Shown: in pieces, positions 45,961-54,385 of the stretch | Layout: each line of letters opens with the position of its first letter | Numbering within the stretch: the first letter of the stretch is position 1 | Assembly: GCA_029961055.1 (NCBI GenBank) | Contig: JASBVM010000005.1 | Coordinates: 129,487 to 193,486 of the forward strand | Reading direction: 5' to 3' | Source of the DNA: Bacillota bacterium | GTDB lineage: Bacteria > Bacillota > Sulfobacillia > JAIMAT01 | DNA length: 64,000 nt | Translations under genes and position numbers: made by a program | The notes under the pieces: generated by a model | What the model was told of the DNA's origin: nothing | What the model saw: the letters and a program-made list of their open reading frames with translations, nothing else | The model's database searches: none

Positions 45961-46070
45961 ATTTGGGAGATGGAAACCGCCGGACGAGGGAGGGGGCCGG
46001 AACCGAAGCGGCCGGATCCTGCAGCGGCAAGGAGGCGGGGGAACCCGCGCAAGGAGGAAGTGAGCGGCCC

Positions 46071-46406
46071 ATGGCGCCCGTATCGCCACTTCTGGATCAG
46101 ATGCAGGCGGGCCTCAACCTGGCCTCGCTCCGCCAGAGGCTGCTGGCCCAGAACGCGGCCAACGTGGAGACCCCGGGGTATCGGCCCCTGGACGCGGTGG
46201 CGGTGCAGGACCCCGCGGCGCCGGGCGGCTTCCAGGCCATGGTCGTGGCCTCCACCCCGGTGATGCGTCCCGACGGGAGCGGCGTCGATCCGGACCAAGA
46301 GGTGGTGGCCCTGACCCAGAACGCCCTCTGGTATGAGGCGATGGCCAGCCAGGCGGCAGCCGAGCTGGCGCGCCTCCGCACCGCTGTCACCGAGGGGAGG
46401 CAGTGA
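46071..46406 (+). CDS. flgB: Flagellar basal-body rod protein FlgB
   Basis: 111 residues. NAANVETPGYR near residue 30 is the conserved rod/hook N-terminal motif (ANVxTPGY), and the C-terminal helix QNALWYEAMASQAAAELARL is the matching partner. FlgB is the proximal rod. It is first in the long flagellar operon, behind the riboswitch. The ATG at 46071 follows AAGGAGGAAG with rather long spacing (13). It is a little shorter than the usual 125-135 residues. Confidence 0.9.
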   Translation: MAPVSPLLDQMQAGLNLASLRQRLLAQNAANVETPGYRPLDAVAVQDPAAPGGFQAMVVASTPVMRPDGSGVDPDQEVVALTQNALWYEAMASQAAAELARLRTAVTEGRQ

Positions 46407-46409
46407 GCG

Positions 46410-46817
46410 GTGAACCTCTGGCAGGCGATGGACATCAGCGCCTCTGGCCTGACCGCCGAGCGCTTCCGCATCGACCTCGTCGCCTCCAACCTGGCCAACG
46501 TCGAGAGCACCGCGCCGCGGCCCGGGGTTCCGCCCTTCCAGCGGCAGATGGCCTATTTCCAGGAGGCCTGGGGAAGCGACGGCCCGCAGGGCGTCGTCGT
46601 GGCCGGGGTCTACCGCGACCCGCGGCCGGGTCCTGTCGACTACCAGCCTGGCAACCCCGCTGCCGACGCCCGGGGCTACGTCCAGCTGCCCAACGTGGAC
46701 CCGACCCGCGAGACCATCGACCTGATCGCCGCCTCCCGTGCCTACGAGATGAACGTGACCGCCTTCACGGTCAGCCGTGACCTCTTCCGGCAGGCGCTGG
46801 CCGTGGGTCGGGCCTGA
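46410..46817 (+). CDS. flgC: Flagellar basal-body rod protein FlgC
   Basis: 135 residues. MDISASGLTAERFRIDLVASNLANVEST is the N-terminal rod pattern, broken only by one substitution, and YVQLPNVDPTRETIDLIAASRAYEMNVTAF the C-terminal one. FlgC is part of the proximal rod with FlgB and FlgF. The GTG at 46410 lies 3 bases after flgB, with GAGGGAGGCAGTGAGCG overlapping its end. Confidence 0.93.
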   Translation: MNLWQAMDISASGLTAERFRIDLVASNLANVESTAPRPGVPPFQRQMAYFQEAWGSDGPQGVVVAGVYRDPRPGPVDYQPGNPAADARGYVQLPNVDPTRETIDLIAASRAYEMNVTAFTVSRDLFRQALAVGRA

Positions 46818-46848
46818 CCGGCCCGGGCGGTAGGAAGGAGGATGTCCG

Positions 46849-47169
46849 ATGCCCACCGGGATCTCGCCCGTACAGAGCACCCCCGCCGCCCCCCTGGGCC
46901 CGGCAGGGCCGAGCGGGCCGGGTGTCCAGCCGCAAGGCGGCGCCGCCACTTCCAGCTTCGCGCAACAGCTGGCCGGGGCGCTGGACGGGGTCAACCAGCT
47001 GCAGCTGGAGGCGCAGCAGGCGGCCGCTTCGCTCCTCACCGGGGGCGCCGCTGACGTAGCCCAGGTGGTCCTCGCGAGCGAGAAGGCGACGCTGGCGCTG
47101 CAGCTGGTGGCCACCGTGCGGAACGAGGCCCTGGCAGCTTACCAGAGCGTCATGCAGACGCCGCTCTAG
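46849..47169 (+). CDS. fliE: Flagellar hook-basal body protein FliE
   Basis: 106 residues. The conserved half starts at SFAQQLAGALDGVNQLQLEAQ and continues with LLTGGAADVAQVVLASEKA and LQLVATVRNEALAAYQSVM, the FliE pattern. FliE joins the MS ring to the rod. The first 30 residues are rich in Pro/Gly/Ala. The ATG at 46849 follows TAGGAAGGAGG. Confidence 0.93.
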   Translation: MPTGISPVQSTPAAPLGPAGPSGPGVQPQGGAATSSFAQQLAGALDGVNQLQLEAQQAAASLLTGGAADVAQVVLASEKATLALQLVATVRNEALAAYQSVMQTPL

Positions 47170-47218
47170 GGCCTGACCAGGGCTGCCGGCTTCCGACGCC
47201 GGGCACGGGTGGAGCCAG

Positions 47219-48856
47219 ATGGGGGCGGGTCCGATCGGCATGAGTCTCTCCGTCAAGGGGCTGGGGAGCCAGCTGCGATCCTTCTGGGACCGGCTGGAGG
47301 CGCGCCAGCGCCGGTGGCTGGTCGCCGGCGCGCTGGCGGCGCTGGCGCTCGTCGCGGGCGCGGCCCTGCTGGGCCACCGGGGGCCCGCCATGGCGCCGCT
47401 CTTCTCGCACCTGCAGGCCCAGGACGCCGCCGCGATCGCGCAGCAGCTCCAGAGCCAGGGCGTGCCCTACCAGATCGCGGACCAGGGCCAGACCATCCTG
47501 GTGCCGCAGGACCAGGTGTATAAGCTCCGCCTGGACCTGGCCGCCAAAGGGCTTCCTTCCTCGGGCGTGGTCGGCCTTGAGAGCATGAACAGCCTGCCCC
47601 TGGGCGCCAGCTCCTTCCAGCAGCAGGTGGCCTATCTGCGCGCCCTGGAAGGGGAGCTGACGCGGACCATCCTCCAGATCGACGGGGTGGCCGGCGCGCG
47701 GGTGCACATCAACCTGCCCCAGCAGAGCGTCTTCGTCTCCCAGCAGCAGCCCGCCAGCGCTGCCGTCATGGTGGAGATGAAGCCCGGCCAGATGCTCGAT
47801 CCCACCCAGGTGGCCGGGATCCGCCACCTGGTCGCCGCCAGCGTCCCCAACCTGAAGCCGGAGGACGTGGTGGTGGTCGACCAGTTCGGCCGGGCGCTGG
47901 ATGGAAGCCCGGGCGACCAGGCTTCCTCCGAGCCGGCGCGCCTGGCCCAGGAGCGGAATTTCGAGCAACAGCTGCAGCAGTCGGTGGCCAGCCTTCTCGC
48001 GCAGATCTTCGGCCAGACCCCGGTGGCGGTCCGCGTCCGCGCCGACCTGAACATGGACCAGCAGACCATCCAGAGCGACCGGTACAGCCAGCCCCAGGGC
48101 GCCACCGGTACCGGCGGGACGACCGGCACCGGCGGCACGGGTGGCAACGCCGGCATCGTCAAGAGCGTCCACCAGCTCCAGGAACAGTTCACCGGTACCG
48201 GCGCGCCGCCCGCGGGCCTGGCGGGCACCGCCTCCAACCTGCCCCCGGGGAGCAGCGTGCCCACCTACCCCGTCGGCGGGAACGGCGGGAACAGCAGTTA
48301 CCAGAAGACCGACACCACCACCGACTACCTGGTCGACCACATCCAGCAGCAGATCAAGGTGGCCCCGGGCGCGGTGCAGCGGCTCTCGGTCGCCGTGGTG
48401 GTGGGAACCAACCTGACGCCGGGGCAGCAGCAGGCGCTGCAGCAGGTGGTCCAGGCGGCGGTGGGCGCCCAGCCGGGGCGCGACACGGTCTCCGTCCTCG
48501 GCATGCCCTTCCGCTCGGCGAATGCGGGTGCGGCGCGCCCGGTACCGGCGCGGCCCTCGCTCTTCCAGCCGCCGTACGTCTACGCGCTGGCAGGCGCCCT
48601 GGTGTTGCTGCTGGCGGCCGCCGTGGCCCTGCTCCGCGCCGCCCGCGCCAGGAAGCAGGCGGAGGAGCGCCTCCAGGAGATCCAGGCGCTCCTCGCCCGC
48701 CAGCCCGAGCCTGCGGCGGCGCCCGCGCCCGTCGCCCCGCCGCCGGAGAGCGGGGAGAGGGACGGCAAGGCGGCGCTGGAGAGGGCGCGGAGGCTGGCGA
48801 TGGCCGACCCGGAGACGGCGGCCAACGTGATCCGATCCTGGCTTTCGGAGAACTAG
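47219..48856 (+). CDS. fliF: Flagellar MS-ring protein FliF
   Basis: 545 residues. Two membrane helices bracket the periplasmic part: WLVAGALAALALVAGAALLG (about 35-54) and PPYVYALAGALVLLLAAAVALL (about 450-470). Between them are the secretin/YscJ-like motifs PLFSHLQAQDAAAIAQQL and ARVHINLPQQSVFVSQQ. A Thr/Gly-rich low-complexity stretch (about 295-310) lies in the variable loop. The cytoplasmic tail ends METAANVIRSWLSEN-like (ADPETAANVIRSWL), the FliG-binding end. FliF forms the ring that houses the export gate. The ATG at 47219 follows GGTGGAGCC; ATG 47240 is possible. Confidence 0.94.
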   Translation: MGAGPIGMSLSVKGLGSQLRSFWDRLEARQRRWLVAGALAALALVAGAALLGHRGPAMAPLFSHLQAQDAAAIAQQLQSQGVPYQIADQGQTILVPQDQVYKLRLDLAAKGLPSSGVVGLESMNSLPLGASSFQQQVAYLRALEGELTRTILQIDGVAGARVHINLPQQSVFVSQQQPASAAVMVEMKPGQMLDPTQVAGIRHLVAASVPNLKPEDVVVVDQFGRALDGSPGDQASSEPARLAQERNFEQQLQQSVASLLAQIFGQTPVAVRVRADLNMDQQTIQSDRYSQPQGATGTGGTTGTGGTGGNAGIVKSVHQLQEQFTGTGAPPAGLAGTASNLPPGSSVPTYPVGGNGGNSSYQKTDTTTDYLVDHIQQQIKVAPGAVQRLSVAVVVGTNLTPGQQQALQQVVQAAVGAQPGRDTVSVLGMPFRSANAGAARPVPARPSLFQPPYVYALAGALVLLLAAAVALLRAARARKQAEERLQEIQALLARQPEPAAAPAPVAPPPESGERDGKAALERARRLAMADPETAANVIRSWLSEN

Positions 48857-48879
48857 CCGGGCGGAGGGAGGTGACGAGG

Positions 48880-49881
48880 GTGGCGTTGCGATCGCGGCAG
48901 AAGGCGGCCATTCTCCTGCAGGCGCTGGGGCCCAAGGCCTCCCAGGGGCTCTTCCGCCACCTGAGCGACGAGGAGATCGAACAGTTGACGCTGGAGCTGG
49001 CCAACCTGGGGACGGTCCAACCCGAGACCGAGCAGAGCGTGCTCGAGGACTTCGTCACCCTGGGGGAGGCGCAGGGGTTCGTCCGCGTAGGCGGCATCTC
49101 GGCCGCGCGCCAGCTGCTGGAGCAGGTGGTCGGGCCCCAGAAGACCGCCGAGATCCTGCAGCGCCTGACGACGACGCTCCAGGTCCGCCCCTTCGACTTC
49201 ATCCGGCGCGCCGATGCCGCGCAGCTCCTCAACTTCCTGGAGGGCGAGCATCCCCAGACGGTGGCGCTGGTGATGGCGTACATGTCGCCGGAACAGGCCG
49301 CCCAGGTGCTGAGCGCGCTTCCTCCCGAGATGCAGGTCGACGTGGTCCGTCGCATCGCCACCATGGGCCGCACGTCGCCCGACGTGGTCAAGGAGGTGGA
49401 GCGCGTCCTCGAGAGGAAGCTGGCCTCCCTCACCACCCAGGGTTCCACGGAGATCGCGGGCGTCCAGGCGGTGGTCCAGATGCTCAACCGCGTCGACCGC
49501 AGCACCGAGCGGAGCATTGTCGAGAACCTGGGCACCACCGACCCCGAGCTGATGGAGGAGATCCGCCAGCGCATGTTCGTCTTCGAGGACCTCGTCTTCC
49601 TGGACGATCGCTCGCTCCAGCGGGCGCTGCGGGAGGTGGACCTGAACACCGACCTGCCGCTGGCCCTGCGCGGCGCCAGCGACGAGGTGAAGGCGAAGAT
49701 CCTCCGCAACCTCTCCCAGCGGGCCGGCCAGCTGCTCCAGGAGAACATGGACTACCTCGGCCCGGTCCGCCTGCGCGAGGTGGAGGAGGCCCAGCAGCGG
49801 ATCGTCTCCGCCATCCGCCGTCTGGAGGACGCGGGCGAGATCGTGATCAGCCGCGGAGGGAAGGACGAGATCCTTGTCTAG
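48880..49881 (+). CDS. fliG: Flagellar motor switch protein FliG
   Basis: 333 residues. QKAAILLQALGPKASQGLF at the start binds FliF; EHPQTVALVMAYMSPEQAA is the middle domain with the EHPQ motif; the C-terminal domain has MFVFEDLVFLDDRSLQRALREV with the charged torque residues. FliG couples stator force to rotation. GTG 48880 is chosen because a perfect GGAGGTGA (48867-48874) stands 5 bases before it; GTG 48871 lies within that Shine-Dalgarno. The last 8 bases overlap fliH. Confidence 0.95.
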   Translation: MALRSRQKAAILLQALGPKASQGLFRHLSDEEIEQLTLELANLGTVQPETEQSVLEDFVTLGEAQGFVRVGGISAARQLLEQVVGPQKTAEILQRLTTTLQVRPFDFIRRADAAQLLNFLEGEHPQTVALVMAYMSPEQAAQVLSALPPEMQVDVVRRIATMGRTSPDVVKEVERVLERKLASLTTQGSTEIAGVQAVVQMLNRVDRSTERSIVENLGTTDPELMEEIRQRMFVFEDLVFLDDRSLQRALREVDLNTDLPLALRGASDEVKAKILRNLSQRAGQLLQENMDYLGPVRLREVEEAQQRIVSAIRRLEDAGEIVISRGGKDEILV

Positions 49882-50605
49882 GCTGCTGAAGGGCGGAGGA
49901 GCGGCGGAAGGGAGGGCGACCACCGCCCTCTGGGAGGATCTGCCCCCCGAGCGCCGGACGCCGCCGGATCCGGAGCCACCTTCCGCGGTCGCCCGGGAGG
50001 AAGAGGCGGAGCGCGCGGCCGAACTGGCCGAGGAGCGCCGGCGCGCCGCGGCGGAGGGGTACGCCGACGGTTTCCGCCGCGGCCTCGACGAGGGACGGGC
50101 AGCCGGCCTGGAGGAGGGCCGCCGGCAGGGTTACGAGGAGGGCTACCAGGCGGCGATGGGCGACGCCGCCGAACGGGCGGCCGAGCTGGCGGCGGCGGCC
50201 GAGGACGTGCTCGCCCGCGCCGAGGCGGAAGCGGAGGCGAAGCTGGAGGCGATCCCGGCCGCGGTGGCCGCGCTGGCGGTGGAGGTGGGCAGCCGCCTCC
50301 TGCGCCGGCAGCTCCGGGCCGAGCCGGAGGCGCTGGTGGAGCGGGTGCGCGGGATCCTGGCCGAGGCGGGTCCCCGCTCCCGCGCGCGCATCCTGGCCAG
50401 CCGGAGCGACCGCGCCATCCTGGAGGCCAGCCTCGAGGCGCTGGGCAGTGCCTTCCCGGGGGTGGAGCTGAGCGTCACCGAGGACGGGCAGCTGGACCCC
50501 GGCGACCTCCGGGTGGAGACCGAGGCGGGCGACTTCGACGCCACGCTTCTCCGGGAGATCGCCGCCCTGCGGCGGCGGATCGAGGAGGCGCTCCGCCATG
50601 GCTGA
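49874..50605 (+). CDS. fliH: Flagellar assembly protein FliH
   Basis: 243 residues. A charged helix with repeated GxxxG steps (GYADGFRRGLDEGRAAGLEEG, then RRQGYEEGYQAAMGDA, about 60-95) is typical of FliH, followed by the V-ATPase E-like C-terminal domain (VAALAVEVGSRLLRRQLRAEP). FliH binds and restrains the FliI ATPase at the export gate. The TTG at 49874 lies within the end of fliG and the stop overlaps fliI by 8 bases. Confidence 0.88.
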   Translation: MSRLLKGGGAAEGRATTALWEDLPPERRTPPDPEPPSAVAREEEAERAAELAEERRRAAAEGYADGFRRGLDEGRAAGLEEGRRQGYEEGYQAAMGDAAERAAELAAAAEDVLARAEAEAEAKLEAIPAAVAALAVEVGSRLLRRQLRAEPEALVERVRGILAEAGPRSRARILASRSDRAILEASLEALGSAFPGVELSVTEDGQLDPGDLRVETEAGDFDATLLREIAALRRRIEEALRHG

Positions 50606-51950
50606 GGCCCGGCTGGCCAAGTTCCCGCAGGCGCCGGAGCTCCACTGGGCGGCGGCCAGCCGGGCGGTCCGGCGGAGCCGGCTCCTGGCACGCCAGGGGC
50701 GGGTCCGCCAGGTGGTGGGCCTCCTGGTGGAGGCGGAAGGTCCCCTCAGCGAGGTGGGCGAGCTCTGCCGGGTGGAGGAAGGCGGGGGGGAGGCGCTGGC
50801 GGAGGTGGTCGGCTTCCGCGAGGGACGCACGCTCCTCATGCCCCTGGGGGCGCTGCAGGGGATTCGGCCTGGCGCCCGGGTGGAGGCGCTGGGGCGGCGG
50901 CTGGAGATCGGCCTGGGCGAGGAGATGCTGGGGCGGGTGCTGGACGCGCTGGGCCAACCCATGGACGGGGGAGGCGGATGGCGGGTGGAGGAGCGCCGGC
51001 CCGTCCTGGCCGAGCCGCCGCGACCCTTCGAGCGGAGGCCCATCGATGAGCCGCTCTCGGTGGGCGTCCGCGTGATCGACGGGCTCCTCACCATCGGGCG
51101 CGGGCAGCGCGTCGGCCTCTTCGCCGGCTCGGGGGTGGGCAAGAGCACGCTCCTCGGCATGATGGCGCGCGGCACCGACGCCGACGTCAACGTCATCGCC
51201 CTGGTGGGCGAGCGGGGCCGCGAGGTGGGGGACTTCCTGGGGCGCGACCTGGGCGCCGACGGGCTGGCGCGCTCCGTGGTCGTGGTGGCCACGTCGGACC
51301 AGCCGCCCGTGGTCCGCATGAAGGCCGCCCATACGGCCACGGCCATCGCCGAGTTCTACCGGGACCGGGGGATGAACGTCCTCCTCCTGATGGACTCGGT
51401 CACCCGCTTCGCCATGGCCGCCCGGGAGGCGGGCCTGGCCACGGGCGAGCCGCCGGCCTCCAAGGGGTATCCCCCCTCGGTCTTCGCCGCGCTTCCCCTT
51501 CTGCTGGAGCGGGCGGGCAAGACGGCGAGCGGCAGCATCACCGGCTTCTACACGGTGCTGGTCGAGGGCGACGACATGAACGAGCCCATTGCCGACGCGG
51601 TCCGCGGCATCCTCGACGGCCACATCGTCCTCAGCCGGCGCCTGGCCTCGCGGGGTCACTACCCGGCCGTCGACCTGCTGGAGAGCGTCAGCCGCCTGAT
51701 GCCCCAGGTCACCTCGCCGGGGCATCAGGCCCTGGCCCAGACTTACCGCCGCCTCCTCTCCGTCTACCGCGAGGCGGAGGACCTGATCCAGGTCGGCGCC
51801 TACCGGCCCGGTTCGAGCCGTGAGATCGACGACGCGCTGGCGCGCATCGACGCCATGAACGCCTTCGCCGTGCAGGGGCAGGAGAGCCGGGTGGAGATGG
51901 AGAGCACGCTCCGCCAGCTGGAGGAGCTCTTCCAGGGGGTGCCGGGATGA
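50598..51950 (+). CDS. fliI: Flagellum-specific ATPase FliI
   Basis: 450 residues. Walker A GLFAGSGVGKSTLLGMMAR, ALVGERGREVGDFL, the Walker B part VLLLMDSVTRFAMAAREAGL and HYPAVDLLESVSRLM are the signatures of the F1-ATPase-related export ATPase. It delivers substrates to the flagellar type III gate with FliH and FliJ. The ATG at 50598 overlaps fliH by 8 bases; the stop overlaps fliJ by ATGA. The N-terminal beta-barrel domain starts near residue 30. Confidence 0.96.
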   Translation: MAEARLAKFPQAPELHWAAASRAVRRSRLLARQGRVRQVVGLLVEAEGPLSEVGELCRVEEGGGEALAEVVGFREGRTLLMPLGALQGIRPGARVEALGRRLEIGLGEEMLGRVLDALGQPMDGGGGWRVEERRPVLAEPPRPFERRPIDEPLSVGVRVIDGLLTIGRGQRVGLFAGSGVGKSTLLGMMARGTDADVNVIALVGERGREVGDFLGRDLGADGLARSVVVVATSDQPPVVRMKAAHTATAIAEFYRDRGMNVLLLMDSVTRFAMAAREAGLATGEPPASKGYPPSVFAALPLLLERAGKTASGSITGFYTVLVEGDDMNEPIADAVRGILDGHIVLSRRLASRGHYPAVDLLESVSRLMPQVTSPGHQALAQTYRRLLSVYREAEDLIQVGAYRPGSSREIDDALARIDAMNAFAVQGQESRVEMESTLRQLEELFQGVPG

Positions 51951-52408
51951 GCCGGTTTCGCTTCCGCCTGGAGCGGCTGCTCGATCTGCGGCGCCAGGAG
52001 CGCCGCGCCGCCGAGATGGCGCTCGGCCTGGCGCTGGCTGCGGAGAGGGAGGCGGAGGACCGGTGCCGCTTCCTGGAGTCGGCGCGCGCCGCCGCGCGGC
52101 GACGCTGGCTCCGGGAGCGGGGCGGCGCCCCGTCGGGCCTCTGGCGGCAGCGCGCCGCCTGGCTCGACGAGCTGGAACGCCTGCTGGCGGAGGCCCACAT
52201 CCAGCAGGAGCAGGCTTCGGCCCGGGTGGAGCAGGCGCGCGTCCAGCTGGCCTCGGCGCGGACCGCGGAGCGGAGCCTGGAGCGGCTCCGCCGGCGGCGC
52301 TTCCTTGCCTGGCGCATCGAGGCAGACCGGCAGGAGCAGCGCGAGCTGGACGAGCTGGCTCGGCTCCGCTGGCTCCGCCAGCGACAGGAAGGGGGCGAGC
52401 CCGCATGA
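51947..52408 (+). CDS. fliJ: Flagellar export chaperone FliJ
   Basis: 153 residues, almost all predicted coiled coil. The start FRFRLERLLDLRRQERRAAE and the heptad-rich body (LERLLAEAHIQQEQASARVEQ) fit FliJ. FliJ sits in the centre of the FliI hexamer and couples ATPase and proton-driven export. Weak conservation is normal for the family; the position between fliI and fliK supports the call. It overlaps both neighbours by 4 bases. Confidence 0.85.
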   Translation: MSRFRFRLERLLDLRRQERRAAEMALGLALAAEREAEDRCRFLESARAAARRRWLRERGGAPSGLWRQRAAWLDELERLLAEAHIQQEQASARVEQARVQLASARTAERSLERLRRRRFLAWRIEADRQEQRELDELARLRWLRQRQEGGEPA

Positions 52409-54000
52409 TCGCACCCCTGGACGGGGCTTCCATCCCACCGGCTGGCAACGGCACAGACCCTGCCCCTGCGGCGGGGAGTTCGACGCCGGTGACCGGGCCG
52501 GGGCCGGGAACGGGCACGGGCACGGGGGCAGGGGCTGCCTCCTTCGCCGCCCTCCTGGGGACGGCGCTGGACCGCCGCGACGCGGCAGTGGGGCGGCCCC
52601 GCAGCGCTCCAGATGGCGACCCGGCCCAGCTCCTGGTGACCGCCCTGGCAGGCGCCCTGGCCGGGCTCCCGGGGCCGGGCCAGGTGGATCCCCCGGAGAG
52701 CCCGGCGCGGCCGGCGGCGGGAGCCGGCGCTCCCGCTGTTCCGTCGGCTGCCGACCTGCGGGCAGCCGATCCGCAGACCACCGCGGAGGCACCCGCGGTG
52801 CCTGCCGGCGAGGCGGAGTCCCCGGTCGCCGGGGCGCCGGAGCCGGCCGCCGGCGAGGCGGCCCGTGTGGAGTCCGCCCCCCTCGCCATCACCTCCCCGC
52901 AGGGCGGGATCCCCACCCCTGCGCCGCAACCCCCTGCCTCTGCGACCGGCGGAGTGGGCTTGGGGCCTGCTGCGCCTTCAGCGCCGGAACTTGCGGTGGG
53001 CGGGCAGGCCGCGGCGGTACCGATCGTCCAGCCGCAGGGCCCTGAGAAGAAGGGCGCCGGCGCCGGTGCCGGTGGGGCAGCCCGTGCCCTCCCGGAGCAG
53101 GGGGGCCAGCCGACGGCGCCCGACACGGCCACCGGTGCAGCCGAGCCGCCTGCAGACATCCCGGCGGGGGCACCTGCCGCAGCGGGGCCGGGCACTGCGC
53201 CGGGGCCGGCCGCGGCGGGCCAGGGGAGCGACTCGGCAGCCTGGGGGCGTACGCGGATGGCCGTCGGGGAGACGTCTCCGGCCGCTGCCGCCTCCGTGGC
53301 GGACGACGGCCCGGCGCCGGCCGCCCGGAAGCCGCGGTCCGGGGCGGAGACCGGCACCGCGGGTGCGGCAGCCAGCGCCGATGGCGCCAACGCGGCCACC
53401 GGCGTCGGCTGGCAGGCAGCCCCTGCGCCCTCGGTGATGGCGAACGCTTCTCCCGGGCCGGCGCAGACGGTGCCGCTCCAGACCCACCCGCACGTCGCCG
53501 GGCCGGACGGGGGGGCGGCCGGCGCTGGCATGCAGCTCCCGCCGGAGGCGGCGCAGCTGCACGTGGGCGCGCGAGAGGCGCAGGTCCACGTCAGCGGGCA
53601 GCGCGTGGGCGATCTCTCCGCGTGGCTCCGGCTGGACAGCGGCGGCCAGGTGGAGATCCGCCTGGAGACCTCGCGCCTGGCGGCCCATGACCTGCTGATG
53701 CAGGCGCTGCCCTCGCTTCAGGAAGGGCTGGGCCGGCAGGGGGTGCCTCTTGGCGGGGTGACCGTGAGCGGTTTCGGCCCGGCCGGTCACGCGCCTGACC
53801 TGGCATGGGGCGCAGGCCTTGCCGGCGGAGGAGGACCGGGCGGCGGCGCCGCCGGCGGGCCGGCCGGCCACGGGCCCGGGGCCCGCCAGCCGGACCCGGG
53901 CCTGGGCTGGCCCGGGAACGCAGCGGGTGAGTCGGGTCTGGCCCCGCCGGAGCTGCGGCGCGCCCGCTGGCGCGGGACCGGAGTCGATCTGCTGCTCTGA
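52405..54000 (+). CDS. fliK: Flagellar hook-length control protein FliK
   Basis: 531 residues. The first about 370 are a low-complexity Ala/Pro/Gly-rich ruler-like region without predicted fold. The C-terminal Flg_hook domain is near residues 400-460: LRLDSGGQVEIRLETSRLAAH followed by LLMQALPSLQEGLGRQGVPL. FliK measures hook length and switches the export gate through FlhB. The composition of the N-terminal part is not informative, so identification rests on the C-terminal domain and the place between fliJ and flgD. The ATG at 52405 overlaps fliJ (ATGA). ylxF (motE), found here in B. subtilis, is absent. Confidence 0.82.
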   Translation: MIAPLDGASIPPAGNGTDPAPAAGSSTPVTGPGPGTGTGTGAGAASFAALLGTALDRRDAAVGRPRSAPDGDPAQLLVTALAGALAGLPGPGQVDPPESPARPAAGAGAPAVPSAADLRAADPQTTAEAPAVPAGEAESPVAGAPEPAAGEAARVESAPLAITSPQGGIPTPAPQPPASATGGVGLGPAAPSAPELAVGGQAAAVPIVQPQGPEKKGAGAGAGGAARALPEQGGQPTAPDTATGAAEPPADIPAGAPAAAGPGTAPGPAAAGQGSDSAAWGRTRMAVGETSPAAAASVADDGPAPAARKPRSGAETGTAGAAASADGANAATGVGWQAAPAPSVMANASPGPAQTVPLQTHPHVAGPDGGAAGAGMQLPPEAAQLHVGAREAQVHVSGQRVGDLSAWLRLDSGGQVEIRLETSRLAAHDLLMQALPSLQEGLGRQGVPLGGVTVSGFGPAGHAPDLAWGAGLAGGGGPGGGAAGGPAGHGPGARQPDPGLGWPGNAAGESGLAPPELRRARWRGTGVDLLL

Positions 54001-54055
54001 GGCCGGCGGCGACGCGGCTGAGGCGAGGGCGATCTCAGGAAGGAGGCGAATCGGG

Positions 54056-54385
54056 ATGGACGTGAGCGGAGTGGGCACCACGGGTGCCGCCACGGCGACG
54101 GGCACGGCACCGGGCACCGCTGGAACGAGCTCCGCACCGGGTTCGGCAACCGCCGATCCGCTGGCCGCGGTCCAGCTGCAGCAGAGCTTTCTGCAGCTGC
54201 TCGTGGCCCAGCTCCAGTACCAGAACCCGCTCCAGCCCATGGACGGGACGCAGTGGGTGACCCAGCTGGCGCAGTTCAGCATGCTGAGCGAGCTGGAGCA
54301 GATCCGGCAGAAGCTCGACCAGATCGCAGCCGCCCAGCAGCAGGGCGGCTCGGGCACGGCGGCACAGGGGGGTAGCCAGCCATGA
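54056..54385 (+). CDS. flgD: Flagellar hook assembly protein FlgD (short form)
   Basis: 109 residues. FLQLLVAQLQYQNPLQPMDG, then TQWVTQLAQFSMLSELEQI, is the conserved N-terminal FlgD (hook-capping) pattern. The Ig/tudor-like C-terminal domains of enterobacterial FlgD (about 230 residues) are missing, as in several Gram-positive forms. FlgD caps the growing hook. The ATG at 54056 follows AGGAAGGAGG and the stop overlaps flgE by ATGA. Confidence 0.92.
   Translation: MDVSGVGTTGAATATGTAPGTAGTSSAPGSATADPLAAVQLQQSFLQLLVAQLQYQNPLQPMDGTQWVTQLAQFSMLSELEQIRQKLDQIAAAQQQGGSGTAAQGGSQP

Noticed and set aside
45956-45981. Pairing of GGCGGTTTTC with GAAACCGCC downstream as an antiterminator
   Set aside because: The complementary segment lies after the terminator, so it would be made too late to prevent termination; the upstream AGCCAGG segment is a better candidate.
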